Source of the DNA: Rhizobium leguminosarum bv. trifolii WSM2297
GTDB lineage: Bacteria > Pseudomonadota > Alphaproteobacteria > Rhizobiales > Rhizobiaceae
NCBI RefSeq assembly: GCF_000271845.1
Contig: NZ_JH719395.1
Span: 4,221,186 to 4,285,185 of the forward strand
Reading direction: 5' to 3'
DNA length: 64,000 bases
Shown here piece by piece: positions 18,106 to 26,925 of the stretch. The notes beneath the pieces were generated by a model. The model did not search any database. It was not told where the DNA came from and saw only the letters and a list, made by a program, of their open reading frames with translations. The position numbers were made by a program, and so were the translations under genes. Numbering within the stretch: the stretch's first letter is position 1; every line of letters begins with the position of its first letter.

Positions 18106-19368
18106 TCACGTCAGCAACAAGCCGGCGGCGCCGGCAAGCGTCGCTATGCCGGTTGTGATTGCCAGCCGAACCGAATAGCCGAGGCTTCCTGCACTTGCCG
18201 CAAGGCCGGTTTTGGCCAGAAGATTGGCGAAGGCGGCGACCGCTATCGCCTGGGCGGCCGCATCCGCAGGCACGGTCGGCGACGACAGCTTGGTGATCGA
18301 GAGAGTTATCGCATCGAGATCGCCCAGTCCCGTGATGAAGGCGACAGCGAGCAGCGACTGCATTCCAAAGGCTGCCAACGTCGCCCGCGTCACGATGGTC
18401 ACGGCGGCAAGCAGAAGCGCAAAACGGAACACGACCATTACCTCAAGCGGATTTTGCGGTGAAAAATCGGAACCGCCCTCGGACCGCCGCCGCAATCCGA
18501 GGAGGCCGCCGCCCGCGGCAAGGATCGCGGCAGCCGGGCCGAGTGATGGTGCAAGCTCGATCAGCACATCAGGCGCCAGCACGCCGCAGATCAAAAGCAC
18601 ACGGGTGAGCGATACGGCCCCGGCCAGCATCGCTCCGGCCGAAAGCAGCGTTGAGAGAGCCGGCATCTCAATCGACTGGCGGGCAAAGGAAAGTGTCAGC
18701 GCCGTTGAGGACACGATGCCGCCGCAAGCGCCGGTCAGCAATATTCCGGCCGTGGCGTCGCTGAGCCTGATCATCACGTAACCGGCAAATGAGACGGCTG
18801 CCACCAGGATGGTCAGCATCCAGAGTTCGAAGGGATTGATCATCTCCCAGGGATCGACCGTCTCATTGGGAAGAATGGGAAGAATGACCACCGTCATCGT
18901 CAGCAGGATCAGCGCCGCCCGCAACTCGAGCCAAGTCAATTTCCGGAGAAATCCATGCAGCGGCTCCCGCGCCGCCAGCAGCGCCGTCACCGCCACGGCG
19001 CTCGCTGCCGTCGCCGTCATGTCCGCAACGACGGCGCCGAAGCCGAGCGCGAACACCACTATCGCGGCAATTGCGGCTGTCGCGCTGTAATCTTTCTCCT
19101 GCACGGCCTGTATGCGGCTGAAGCTGAGGATCATGATGCAGAAAAACGCAAAGATCGCCGCCGGCAGGATCGGCCCGGTGATCGGCTGCAGGAAACCGCA
19201 AAAGCCGCCGAGGAAGCTCGACAGTCCATAGGTGCGGATGCCCGCCACTCTCTTGCCCGGCGCCGCCTCGCGTTCCTGCCATCCACGCTCGATGCCGACG
19301 AGGATGCCGATCGCGAGCGCGAGACTGAGACGTTGGAATGCGTCCGTCATAACCAATGAAGTCATCAT
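18106..19368 (-). CDS. MgtC/SapB-DUF4010 family membrane protein
   Basis: A 420-residue protein with about 12 hydrophobic segments. The N-terminal part (LALAIGILVGIERGWQERE followed by RVAGIRTYGLSSFLGG) is the MgtC/SapB-like domain with its conserved GIERGW and RTYGL motifs. The C-terminal half matches the DUF4010 arrangement (TGACGGIVSSTALTLSFARQ and FITGLGDLDAITLS). It is probably an inner-membrane protein; the transported substrate is unknown. The start at 19368 is one of two close ATGs (the other at 19350). Confidence 0.85.
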   Translation of the reverse strand: MMTSLVMTDAFQRLSLALAIGILVGIERGWQEREAAPGKRVAGIRTYGLSSFLGGFCGFLQPITGPILPAAIFAFFCIMILSFSRIQAVQEKDYSATAAIAAIVVFALGFGAVVADMTATAASAVAVTALLAAREPLHGFLRKLTWLELRAALILLTMTVVILPILPNETVDPWEMINPFELWMLTILVAAVSFAGYVMIRLSDATAGILLTGACGGIVSSTALTLSFARQSIEMPALSTLLSAGAMLAGAVSLTRVLLICGVLAPDVLIELAPSLGPAAAILAAGGGLLGLRRRSEGGSDFSPQNPLEVMVVFRFALLLAAVTIVTRATLAAFGMQSLLAVAFITGLGDLDAITLSITKLSSPTVPADAAAQAIAVAAFANLLAKTGLAASAGSLGYSVRLAITTGIATLAGAAGLLLT

Positions 19369-19587
19369 CGAATCTTCGCAAACATTCGGCGCGGGCGCTT
19401 AAATCCCCGACCCTCGAACTGCCGGGCGCCGTGGCCCGCCCATGGCGAGGGCATCGGCATCCGGCACGTCAGTTCCGGTGCAGTATAGCCGATGTTGCGC
19501 CCGGGCCAATCGACCAGGACGCGACGTCAGTGGCGCGCTGGTCGCCGCGCTAATGGTGGTAGCGCAGGCCAGAAGGCGGCCGAGAGA

Positions 19588-19866
19588 TTAGTTTCGCCCC
19601 TTCGACGTCTTCGCCAGCATCTCGCTCAGAGTTGCCGCCGAAAGCATGGATTCGGCCAAAAGCTTCTTGAGCTTCTGGTTCTCCTCCTCCAGGGCTCTCA
19701 CCCTTCTGGCATGGAGACCGACATTTCCGAACTGCAGCGATTGCCACCGATAGAAGGTCGGCTCGCTGATGCCGTATCTGTGGCAAACATCGGCCACCGT
19801 CACTCCGGCCTGATGCTCCTTCAGAATGCCCGTAATCTGGTCGTCGTCAAATTTTCGCTTGCCCAT
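19588..19866 (-). mobile_element. Orphan IS3-family orfA (HTH_Tnp_1 transposase subunit)
   Basis: A 92-residue helix-turn-helix protein beginning MGKRKFDDDQITGILKEHQ, with VADVCHRYGISEPTFYRWQS and a leucine-zipper-like VRALEEENQKLKKLLAE. This is exactly the OrfA of IS3-family (IS407-like) elements. No orfB with the DDE domain follows: after the stop codon the sequence goes into an unrelated gene region, so the element cannot transpose by itself. It starts eight bases from the end of the HlyD gene. No terminal inverted repeats were recognised. Confidence 0.82.
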
Positions 19867-19873
19867 CACCGCT

Positions 19874-21313
19874 TCAGTCCTCACGAAATGCTCTGTTGAA
19901 ACTGTCGAGAAGCGGTCTGACAGCGTAGAGCGCCACGCTGCTTTTACCGGTTTCGATCAGTGTCTGTGCGGGCATGCCCGCGACCAGTTCGACATCACGC
20001 ATTTTCGCCAGCCGCTCGTCCGTTACGCGGATTGTCGCGGCAAAATAAGGCTGGCCGCTCTGCGTATCGGTGAGGCGGTCGGCCGACACATACTCGACCC
20101 GACCTTTCAGCAGTGGAACGCGCCGCTGATTGTATGGAAGAAGGTGCACCTGTGCCTCGAGCCCCGCATGGACAAGATTGATGTCCTCCGGTCTGACATG
20201 GGCAGAGACGATCAGGCGATCGGAGCGTGGCAGTAGATCGACGAGCGGTTCGCCCGCGCCGACCACCCCGCCTGATGTGTGGATGCGCAGGTTCATGATT
20301 GTTCCATCTTCAGGAGCCCGGATATCGGTCCTTGCAAGCTGGTCATCGATCGCCCGCAAGCGCTCGCGCAATTGCATAATCCGGCTTTCCGTATCGCGCA
20401 TGCCTTGGGCGACTTCGCTCAAGCGGTCGCTCTCAAGCTTTGCGAGATCGGCCTGTGCCTCGCTGATCACCTGGTAGGCGCGAGCGATCTGTGCCCCAAC
20501 TTGGCCCTGCTGGCCGTCAAGGTCTGCTTTTTCGCGCTCGAGGTTGAGAAGCCTGCTCCTTCTTTCCAGTCCCTTGGCAGTGAGAACCGTAACCTGATCC
20601 AGTTCTTCCTGCGAGATTGCGGCTCTGTCGGCCAGTGCTGCCTTCTGAGCACCAAGTCCGACGATTTCCTGCCGCACCTGCGCGATTTTTTCATTGGCGA
20701 TCTGAATTTCCGCCTGCATGACCCGGCGGCGGGCTTCGAAGATTTTCTGTTGCCCGATCAGAACCGCGCTGACCGAAGGATATCTGTCCATGGCTGCCCT
20801 GAGATCCTCAGGATAGGCGACATGGTCGCCGCCCGTCTGCTCCGCAAGCAGGCGGGCGCGGCTGCCTTCGGCGTCCCAAAGCTGCCCTTGAATGCTGTCG
20901 CGCTCCGAGCGGGACTTCGTGTCGTCGAGCTCGATCACGATTTGCCCGGCCATCACCCTATCGCCGTTCCGGACGAGGATCCGTCGCACAATGCCGCCTT
21001 CCAGGTGCTGAATGGTCTTGCGGCTGGTCTCCGGTTCGATAACGCCCGATGCGACCGCAGCGCTTTGCAGCGGTGCCAGAGCCGACCAGATTCCCAATCC
21101 GAACACAAAGACCAGAATCAGCAGGTTGCCCGTCCAGACGACCCCTCTGAGCACCGGCATGGGCGAAGGGGCCGCGGGTCCGCGCTGCTTTTGTTCGATC
21201 ACCGGCAGATAGGCCGTCTGTTGTCTGGCTGTCGATCGTTGAGCAAACCGCTGGCCCAACCTTGACGAATTTGAAATTTTCGCCGGCGTAGCGTCCAGTG
21301 GAACAAGGGTCAT
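19874..21313 (-). CDS. HlyD-family type I secretion membrane-fusion protein
   Basis: A 479-residue periplasmic adaptor. A cytoplasmic N-terminus of about 55 residues is followed by one membrane helix (WTGNLLILVFVFGLGIWSAL) and the barrel/lipoyl strand with TIQHLEGGIVRRILVRNGD and VMAGQIVIELDDT. A long coiled-coil hairpin spans residues ~160-300, and the C-terminus has TDIRAPEDGTIMNL and PEDINLVHAGLEAQV. It links an inner-membrane ABC exporter to a TolC-type pore. It lies 14 bases behind the ABC gene. Closest in layout to rhizobial PrsE, but with a longer N-terminal tail. Confidence 0.92.
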   Translation of the reverse strand: MTLVPLDATPAKISNSSRLGQRFAQRSTARQQTAYLPVIEQKQRGPAAPSPMPVLRGVVWTGNLLILVFVFGLGIWSALAPLQSAAVASGVIEPETSRKTIQHLEGGIVRRILVRNGDRVMAGQIVIELDDTKSRSERDSIQGQLWDAEGSRARLLAEQTGGDHVAYPEDLRAAMDRYPSVSAVLIGQQKIFEARRRVMQAEIQIANEKIAQVRQEIVGLGAQKAALADRAAISQEELDQVTVLTAKGLERRSRLLNLEREKADLDGQQGQVGAQIARAYQVISEAQADLAKLESDRLSEVAQGMRDTESRIMQLRERLRAIDDQLARTDIRAPEDGTIMNLRIHTSGGVVGAGEPLVDLLPRSDRLIVSAHVRPEDINLVHAGLEAQVHLLPYNQRRVPLLKGRVEYVSADRLTDTQSGQPYFAATIRVTDERLAKMRDVELVAGMPAQTLIETGKSSVALYAVRPLLDSFNRAFRED

Positions 21314-21327
21314 GGCAGCGTCCTTCC

Positions 21328-23043
21328 CTATGTTCCCGTTCGAGCCGGTGGTTGAAGATAGGTTTCATAAATCCGCTCGCTGTCGCCGAAGGCAGCCACC
21401 GTCCCGTTGCGCATAATGGCAATCTTGTTGGTGACCGGCAGGATCCCCATCCGGTGCGTTATGATAACCACGGTCATCCCCCTGGATCTCATGCGCTCGA
21501 TTGCCGTAAACAGCATGCGTTCGCCGTCATAATCCAGGCTCGAATTCGGATCGTCGAGAACGATAAGAGACGGGTTTCCATAAGCCGCCCGTGCCAGTCC
21601 CAACTGTTGGCGCTGAGCCCGAAGGAGCAGGTTTCCACCTTCACCGATGTCGGTCTCGTAGCCCTGCGGCAGCCGCATGATCGCGTCGTGCAATCCAACC
21701 AGCTTTGCGGCGTCGATCGCCTTGCCGGGATCTCCTCCATCCAGCCGGCCGATCACATCCTTGATTGCTCCGCCGAAGAGTTCGATATCCTGCGGCAGGT
21801 ATCCGACGTGGCAGGTCCCTCCGCAAAGGCGCAGCGCCGAGATATCGACCCCGCCGAGAAGAGCATATCCGCTCGTTGCCGGCACAACGCCTGCCATGAT
21901 GCGGCCCAATGTCGATTTTCCCGATCCCGACGGACCGATGAGCGCGATGCAATCGCCAGGTGCCAGGCGCAATGTGATATCGGTCAATATCGGCCGATCG
22001 GCGAATGGCTTGATATAGGTGACATTGTCGAGAACGAGGCCGTTGGGTTCCGGCAGCGGCACCATTCGGGCATCGCATTCCGATGCAACGGTTATCAGCA
22101 TTCTGTTCAAGCGATTGAAGGCATTGCGCGCAAACATAAAGGAGCGCCATGCTCCTATTGCGCCCTCGATCGGCGCGAGCCCGCGCCCGAGCAGCAGGCT
22201 CGCAACGAAGATAATTCCGGGACTGCCGCTGTTGATGAGCACCAGCCATGTCGCCGATCCCATCATCAGGATCTGCGCAAGTGTGCGGATCGATTTGGAG
22301 AAACCAAGAATGATCTCCGTGCGATGCATCGCGATGTCCTGGGCCCTTCTTGCCATTTCGGCATCGCGATAGACGATCAGCGCGGCGCCGTCCTGCATGC
22401 CCATGGCCCGGATCACCTCGATGTTTTTCAGCGCGGTCGCAAATCGCATATAGCTCCTCGAAAGGGCCAGATTGGCGTGAGCAAGCGGCGCTCGCGTCGC
22501 CAGTTCCGTCACCAACGCAAACAGCAGCAGCGCAACTGCGCACAGAAGACCGATGGTTCCAAGCAGCGGGTGAACAAGAAAGAGCAGAAGCAGGAATACC
22601 GGCGCCCACGGAACGTCAAATAAGAGCGAGCTGGCCGGTGAATCGAGGAACTGGCGTAATGCGGCGAGATCCCTGTAGCATTCCGTGGCGGCTCCAGTAT
22701 CGGCGCGAGCGGCATATTCGAACGATGCGGTGAGCACCATCGGCCGCAGCCTGTGGTCCAGCCAGCTGCCGATGCGCGAAAGAGCTGCCCTGCGCACGAT
22801 GTCCAGCGTCGACCCGACCAACACGGCGATGGCGATGATCATCGTCAGCATCAGCAGCGTGTCGGTACTCCGGCTCGACAGGACCCTGTCATAGATCTGC
22901 AGGAGATAGATGGAAGGCGTGAGAAGAAAGAGATTGTAGCCGCAGCTGTAAAGGAAGACCAACCCGAAGGCTCCGGCACAAGCCCGGAGTGCAACAACGA
23001 GCTGTGTCGGCGGGTGCGGTGGCTTTATGGAAATCGTTGTCAT
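21328..23043 (-). CDS. Type I secretion ABC transporter (permease/ATPase), atypical signature motif
   Basis: A 571-residue PrsD/PrtD-type exporter: a six-helix membrane domain (residues ~1-300), then an ATPase domain with Walker A GPSGSGKST. Two positions are unusual. The LSGGQ signature reads LLRAQ (GNLLLRAQRQQLGLARAAYG), and Walker B reads IVLDDP, with Asp in place of the catalytic Glu. The D-loop (NSSLD) and the switch His (ITHR) are intact. The ATG at 23043 is preferred over the GTG six codons earlier, which has no ribosome-binding site. It should export the glycine-rich proteins encoded alongside, using a TolC encoded elsewhere. Confidence 0.9.
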   Translation of the reverse strand: MTTISIKPPHPPTQLVVALRACAGAFGLVFLYSCGYNLFLLTPSIYLLQIYDRVLSSRSTDTLLMLTMIIAIAVLVGSTLDIVRRAALSRIGSWLDHRLRPMVLTASFEYAARADTGAATECYRDLAALRQFLDSPASSLLFDVPWAPVFLLLLFLVHPLLGTIGLLCAVALLLFALVTELATRAPLAHANLALSRSYMRFATALKNIEVIRAMGMQDGAALIVYRDAEMARRAQDIAMHRTEIILGFSKSIRTLAQILMMGSATWLVLINSGSPGIIFVASLLLGRGLAPIEGAIGAWRSFMFARNAFNRLNRMLITVASECDARMVPLPEPNGLVLDNVTYIKPFADRPILTDITLRLAPGDCIALIGPSGSGKSTLGRIMAGVVPATSGYALLGGVDISALRLCGGTCHVGYLPQDIELFGGAIKDVIGRLDGGDPGKAIDAAKLVGLHDAIMRLPQGYETDIGEGGNLLLRAQRQQLGLARAAYGNPSLIVLDDPNSSLDYDGERMLFTAIERMRSRGMTVVIITHRMGILPVTNKIAIMRNGTVAAFGDSERIYETYLQPPARTGT

Positions 23044-23133
23044 TATCAGATCTCGCTGCACTTGATACTGACAAGAAGAGGCTGCTTACCTTGAGGGCCG
23101 CCGGCCGAAACCAGCGGCCCTTGATGTCTGAGT

Positions 23134-23709
23134 TCAGGAGCCGAGATGGTCGACGTCGATGTGGCCGAAGGCGTTTATGAAGTGATCGAGAGAATTGGTC
23201 ACCGTCGTCGTTTCGGGATCCGTGTGAACCAATGCCGACGAGATATCGCCGCCGTGAGCCATGTTTCCGTTGCCGCCGTTGCCGCCGACACCGGCGAGGA
23301 TGGTGGCATGCTGATCGGCCATAAGCTGCGTATATTGTGTCGCGGTCGTCGCCGCAGCCACCGCAGCCGTGTCGCCGCCGCTTGTGTTTCCTTGACTGCC
23401 GTTGGAGTTGGAATCTCCGCCCGCGCCGCCGGCGCCGCTATGCGCGATTGCCGCCAGGAAGTTGTTCTGGGCCTGGCTAAAGCCACCGTTTCCGCCATGG
23501 CCGGCGTCCCAATCTGCCGTCTGCCAAACGTGATCGCCGTTGTGCACATCGGTCGTTGCCCCGTAGACCTTTTGTGTGGGGTCGACATAGGCGACCGGGT
23601 TGTAGTTGATGTTCCCATCGTTGTGGCCATCACCACCGTTGCCGGCATTCGCGTCACCCGCATCCGGATGGTTGAGATGAATCGTGTCGGATATTTGTGG
23701 AATAGGCAT
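23134..23709 (-). CDS. Glycine/asparagine-rich putative type I secretion cargo 1
   Basis: A 191-residue protein with no Sec signal peptide, almost no Lys, Arg or Cys, and many Gly, Asn, Asp and His. Recognisable segments are AGNGGDGHNDGNINYNPVAY, AGHGGNGGFSQAQNNFLA and DQHATILAGVGGNGGNGN; the last recurs in cargo 2 (24185-25273), so the two belong to one family. It ends with a polar then hydrophobic tail (HFINAFGHIDVDHLGS), as expected of C-terminal type I secretion signals. AAGGAG lies eight bases before ATG 23709. It is the first gene of the operon with the ABC and HlyD genes 90 bases downstream. Confidence 0.72.
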   Translation of the reverse strand: MPIPQISDTIHLNHPDAGDANAGNGGDGHNDGNINYNPVAYVDPTQKVYGATTDVHNGDHVWQTADWDAGHGGNGGFSQAQNNFLAAIAHSGAGGAGGDSNSNGSQGNTSGGDTAAVAAATTATQYTQLMADQHATILAGVGGNGGNGNMAHGGDISSALVHTDPETTTVTNSLDHFINAFGHIDVDHLGS

Positions 23710-24184
23710 TGATGTCACTCCTTCTACTTGGTTGCGTGCTTGTTTGTTGTTACGGCGTCCCCCTGCGGCCTGCGTTCCAGCATGTCACCGCAGCCAATAC
23801 GACCGCAGACGAATATTGCTCGCGATTTAAACTTCGAACCACCCGGATTTTCGGGGACATTCCTTAGGATGTATACTTGATGTTCCCTGGCGTTATTTGG
23901 ATCGGTGTTTGGTGTTTTGGCGCAGGGCCGCACGGTCATGATCATGTCTTCGACCGCGCCGAAGCGACGCAGGGCGTCTAATGCAAAGGCGGATTCGGTG
24001 CTCGCAGACACGCACAACTAGCGTTGCGGCCATGACAGCCAAATGGCTACAGAACTAGCCGACTGGATGTAGACGAATTGCAGGCTCTGCTTTTCCGAGG
24101 TTCAGATGCACAATGCCTGATCAATTCAGGCTGCACGGCGCCGCATGCCCGGTGGACGCGCGGTCAACGCGAATGGAGACGGTA
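23710..24184. promoter_or_regulatory. Divergent control region between the two cargo genes
   Basis: About 475 bases separate the divergent starts of the two glycine-rich genes, so it must carry promoters for both directions. A minus-strand frame of 97 codons from a TTG (24017-23724) is open here, but its composition is ordinary noise and it has no ribosome-binding site; I do not call it a gene. No clear sigma-70 boxes could be assigned with confidence. Confidence 0.4.
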
Positions 24185-25273
24185 ATGGCGGAACCTCGGC
24201 CCTTATTGGAAGACCTGCCCAAGTCGGGCACCGATCAAAACCTCGCCCCCAATGTGGCTGCGGGGCACCTGGCATTGATGCCGACCTGGCTTCCATTGGA
24301 TGTTGCTTCCGGCTCTAGTCATAATTCAGCCGGCAGCGGTGGTGACGGGATCAGCGAAGGCGTGATCAGCAGCAACGCATTGGCCGTCTTCACGCCGTCC
24401 AATGCGGCGATCGCGGGGCCTCATTCGAGTGCCGACGCTTTCCAGGGCAACGATGCGCTCATCAATCAGCATCCCACCGAAATGGCTGGGATCGGCGGGA
24501 ATGGCGGAAGCGGCAATGTTGCCATCGGCGGCGGCGAGGGCGCCAGTCATGCCGGCACCGGCGGCAATGGGATCTTCTACGGTGGGATGGTCAGCACCGA
24601 AGTCGCGCTGTTTGCGCCCGTGAATACTGCTGTGGCTGCAGGTCCTGGTGCCGAAGCTCACGCCGAGCAATCGAACAACGCAATGTTCCTGCAGGGCGCA
24701 ACCCAGATGGGCGGCATAGGCGGCTCGGGCGGAGACCATAATGTCGCGACCCATGGCTCGTCGATGAGCCCGGGAACTGCGCTGACATTGACCGGCGACT
24801 ATTATGCGGGCCACGGCGGCGATGGATATTTCGTCGGCAGCATGGTCGACGTAAGCATCGCCATCTTCTCGCCGATCAACATCGCCATCGGCGCCGCAGG
24901 CGGCTTGGCGGAGGCGCATCAGACAAACAATGTGATTTTCGATCAGGGCACTGTGCAGATCGCAGGCATGGGCGGCAATGGCGGTGGCTTCAACCTGTCG
25001 TCGGATACGATTTTCACCGGCAACCATGCCGGTGGCGGTGGCGGCGACGGATCCTCGACCGGCAGCATGGTCGACGTCAATTTCGGCTATTTCCATCCCA
25101 TCAACATTGCCGTTCCCGCCGGCGGGACGGCGGACGCGCAACAGGTCGATCATGTTCTCTATGATCAGCACGCGCTTCAGCTGGCCGGTATCGCAGGCCA
25201 CGGCGGAGAAGGGAACCTGACGGACGCCCATTCGGCTCTCGTGGACGACATTCTGAGTTTCATGCATAGCTGA
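24185..25273 (+). CDS. Glycine-rich putative type I secretion cargo 2 with four tandem repeats
   Basis: A 362-residue protein of Gly, Ala, Asn and His with very few charged residues, no cysteine and no Sec signal. Residues 46-113, 121-187, 207-272 and 281-346 are imperfect repeats of about 67 residues. Each starts with an AGxGGDG-like turn, then GSMVDV-like and PINIAI-like segments, then QxNN...Q, and ends AGIGGNGGSGN-like. The short C-terminal tail (DAHSALVDDILSFMHS) is amphipathic, as in type I signals. The repeats are not RTX nonapeptides (no GGxGxDxUx series). GGAG lies seven bases before ATG 24185. Probably a secreted fibrous or surface protein exported by the adjacent transporter. Confidence 0.72.
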   Translation: MAEPRPLLEDLPKSGTDQNLAPNVAAGHLALMPTWLPLDVASGSSHNSAGSGGDGISEGVISSNALAVFTPSNAAIAGPHSSADAFQGNDALINQHPTEMAGIGGNGGSGNVAIGGGEGASHAGTGGNGIFYGGMVSTEVALFAPVNTAVAAGPGAEAHAEQSNNAMFLQGATQMGGIGGSGGDHNVATHGSSMSPGTALTLTGDYYAGHGGDGYFVGSMVDVSIAIFSPINIAIGAAGGLAEAHQTNNVIFDQGTVQIAGMGGNGGGFNLSSDTIFTGNHAGGGGGDGSSTGSMVDVNFGYFHPINIAVPAGGTADAQQVDHVLYDQHALQLAGIAGHGGEGNLTDAHSALVDDILSFMHS

Positions 25274-25317
25274 GCATGATGCCGAAAAGTGTGAGCGGTT
25301 TTCGGCATCCTGTTCAA
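25273..25317. repeat. Dispersed palindromic element, copy E
   Basis: GAGCATGATGCCGAAAAGTG then TGAGCGGTTTTCGGCATCCT. The arms ATGCCGAAAA/TTTTCGGCAT pair perfectly around a short loop, giving a strong hairpin directly after the cargo 2 stop codon, where it may also end transcription. It shares the AAGTGTG-AGCGGTTTT core of copies B-D. Confidence 0.7.
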
Positions 25318-26035
25318 GAGGATAAACTCCTCGCTTGTATTGCGCGGGCTCAACGGCACGAGATTGTCTCCGGTGCCATTTTTCAAGCCATACTTTAAAT
25401 CGCTTCCTCCCCGGTTTTCGTCTCTTTGGCGGGCATGGCCCGCAACGGCCGGTTTACTGAGAGACCAACCTTTCCACCCTGAGCTATCTGCATTGTCGGC
25501 GCCTGCGCGGTGCTGCCCGGGTGAAAAACGATGCTGACTGGTATTAATGCGTCATTTGAACGCGATTTTCAGTAATCATAACGGGTAGTCGGCGATCTCA
25601 CGCTTTTGTTGCTTTTCGCGTTTGTCGTTTTGTTGTCGGTCTCTGCGGCTGTTTTGAATTGATATAGGCAAACAAAGCCGAGACGATCGATGATTGGTTA
25701 AATCCAACAGCTTTTTGCTGAATATGTCTGTAGCAGATCGGTTGGATTTTCAGTGGCTTTGGAAGATTTGTTGACCCACTTGCTGTACGTGAATTCGGAG
25801 AAGACTCAAAAATATTCGGCAGCAAGTCGAGATAGAAGATAAAGACGCAACACTATCTTGAATGTGCTCTGTGAACCACAGTTATCTATCGATGATATCT
25901 TATAGACTATAAGAATTATCATGAGAGATCAGGCCGTTGATGTCGATAATACGCTCGCTTTTTATCATGACATACAACGAGAACTGGAATAGGATGAATA
26001 ACTGTTGGGTTGCACATATTCTGGGGAGCACGCAA
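25318..26035. promoter_or_regulatory. Long AT-richer leader before the LuxR-type gene
   Basis: About 720 bases without a convincing gene. AT content rises after 25600. A pair of inverted nonamers, AAATCCAAC (25700-25708) and GTTGGATTT (25741-25749), encloses 32 bases that themselves contain CAGCTTTTTGCTG. This could be an operator or an RNA hairpin; it is nearly 300 bases from the regulator start. The stretch 25840-25935 is strongly AT-rich and probably contains the promoter. Confidence 0.4.
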
Positions 26036-26767
26036 GTGTCCGACAGTGCTGGAACAAAGCGCCGGCGCAATGCACCAACTGTGATCATTATTGAGCATTC
26101 GACACTGGCGCGCACGACCGTGGTGAAGCTTCTTGAGCGTGAACTCGCCGGGTGGAACCTTATCGATTTGATCTCGACTGAGAGTCTCGATCGGGCGCTT
26201 GGAGCCGAGGTACGTTTGATTGCATTGGATCTGGCCGGCAGAAGCGTTGAGAGCATCAGCCTGCGGGATGATCTCGCCGCGATTGCTGCACGTTTTCCTG
26301 AGGTTCCTATCACGTTGCTCTCAAGTACGGATGACGCCATTATCGCTCGTCAGGCGCTCAAGATGGGCATCCGCGGCTTTTTCTCGACGTCACTTCCGAT
26401 CGACATTGCCCTTGCCGGTCTTCGTCTGGTTCTGGCGGGAGGAACATTTTTCCCGCAGCTTTTGGGGGCCGTGGCAAACGCCTCAAACGAGCATAGCCCG
26501 GTCAGAAATGAGGCCGAGAAAAGCCTGGATGAGAGGACGCAGTATTTGGCGCTTGCCGAGTTCACGCCCCGGGAGGCGGATGTCCTCGCGGAGTTGCAAT
26601 CCGGCTGTTCAAATAAGGTCATTGCAGGAAAACTCAATTTGTCAGGGCATACGGTGAAGATGCATCTGCAGCACATAATGCGAAAGCTGCAGGCGCAGAA
26701 CCGGACCGAAGTGGTTGCCCGCTTGATTCAAAGAGCCGCCGGCGGGCCTGACGCCTCGCCGAGTTAG
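26036..26767 (+). CDS. LuxR/NarL-type regulator with a degenerate receiver domain
   Basis: About 243 residues from the GTG at 26036, which has GGGGAG seven bases upstream; in-frame ATGs at 25937 and 25994 give longer forms. The N-terminal half has the receiver fold, but Glu-His replaces the acidic pair, and the conserved Lys after IRGFFS is missing. An Asp at the phosphoacceptor position (IALDLAG) remains. The C-terminus is a full LuxR-type HTH (FTPREADVLAELQSGCSNKV then IAGKLNLSGHTVKMHLQHIM). It lies downstream of the secretion locus on the cargo 2 strand and may regulate it; that is inference from position. Confidence 0.82.
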   Translation: MSDSAGTKRRRNAPTVIIIEHSTLARTTVVKLLERELAGWNLIDLISTESLDRALGAEVRLIALDLAGRSVESISLRDDLAAIAARFPEVPITLLSSTDDAIIARQALKMGIRGFFSTSLPIDIALAGLRLVLAGGTFFPQLLGAVANASNEHSPVRNEAEKSLDERTQYLALAEFTPREADVLAELQSGCSNKVIAGKLNLSGHTVKMHLQHIMRKLQAQNRTEVVARLIQRAAGGPDASPS

Positions 26768-26881
26768 GCCGTCCGCGCGGCCGCCGGCGGTATATCGACC
26801 GGAGCCTTCGTGTCAGCTGGTTTTATATCGTGAATCCCTGATGGGAACCGCGAGTCCGGCTGTCCGTTAACCTAGAGTTTT

Positions 26882-26901
26882 CCGGGTTTGATCTAACCCG
26901 G
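26882..26901. other. Perfect 7-bp inverted repeat
   Basis: CCGGGTT-TGATCT-AACCCGG lies about 25 bases upstream of the start codon of the next small gene. There is no T-run, so it is more likely an operator or a leader hairpin than a terminator. Confidence 0.4.
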
Positions 26902-26925
26902 GCTCTAGCGAACGGAGGAGATGAC

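Noticed and set aside
23724..24017. A 97-codon minus-strand gene in the cargo control region
   Set aside because: TTG start without ribosome-binding site, ordinary noise composition, and it fills a region that must contain two promoters.
24185..25273. RTX toxin or adhesin with calcium-binding nonapeptides
   Set aside because: Glycine-rich turns are present, but the GGxGxDxUx series is absent and the repeat length is about 67 residues, not nine.
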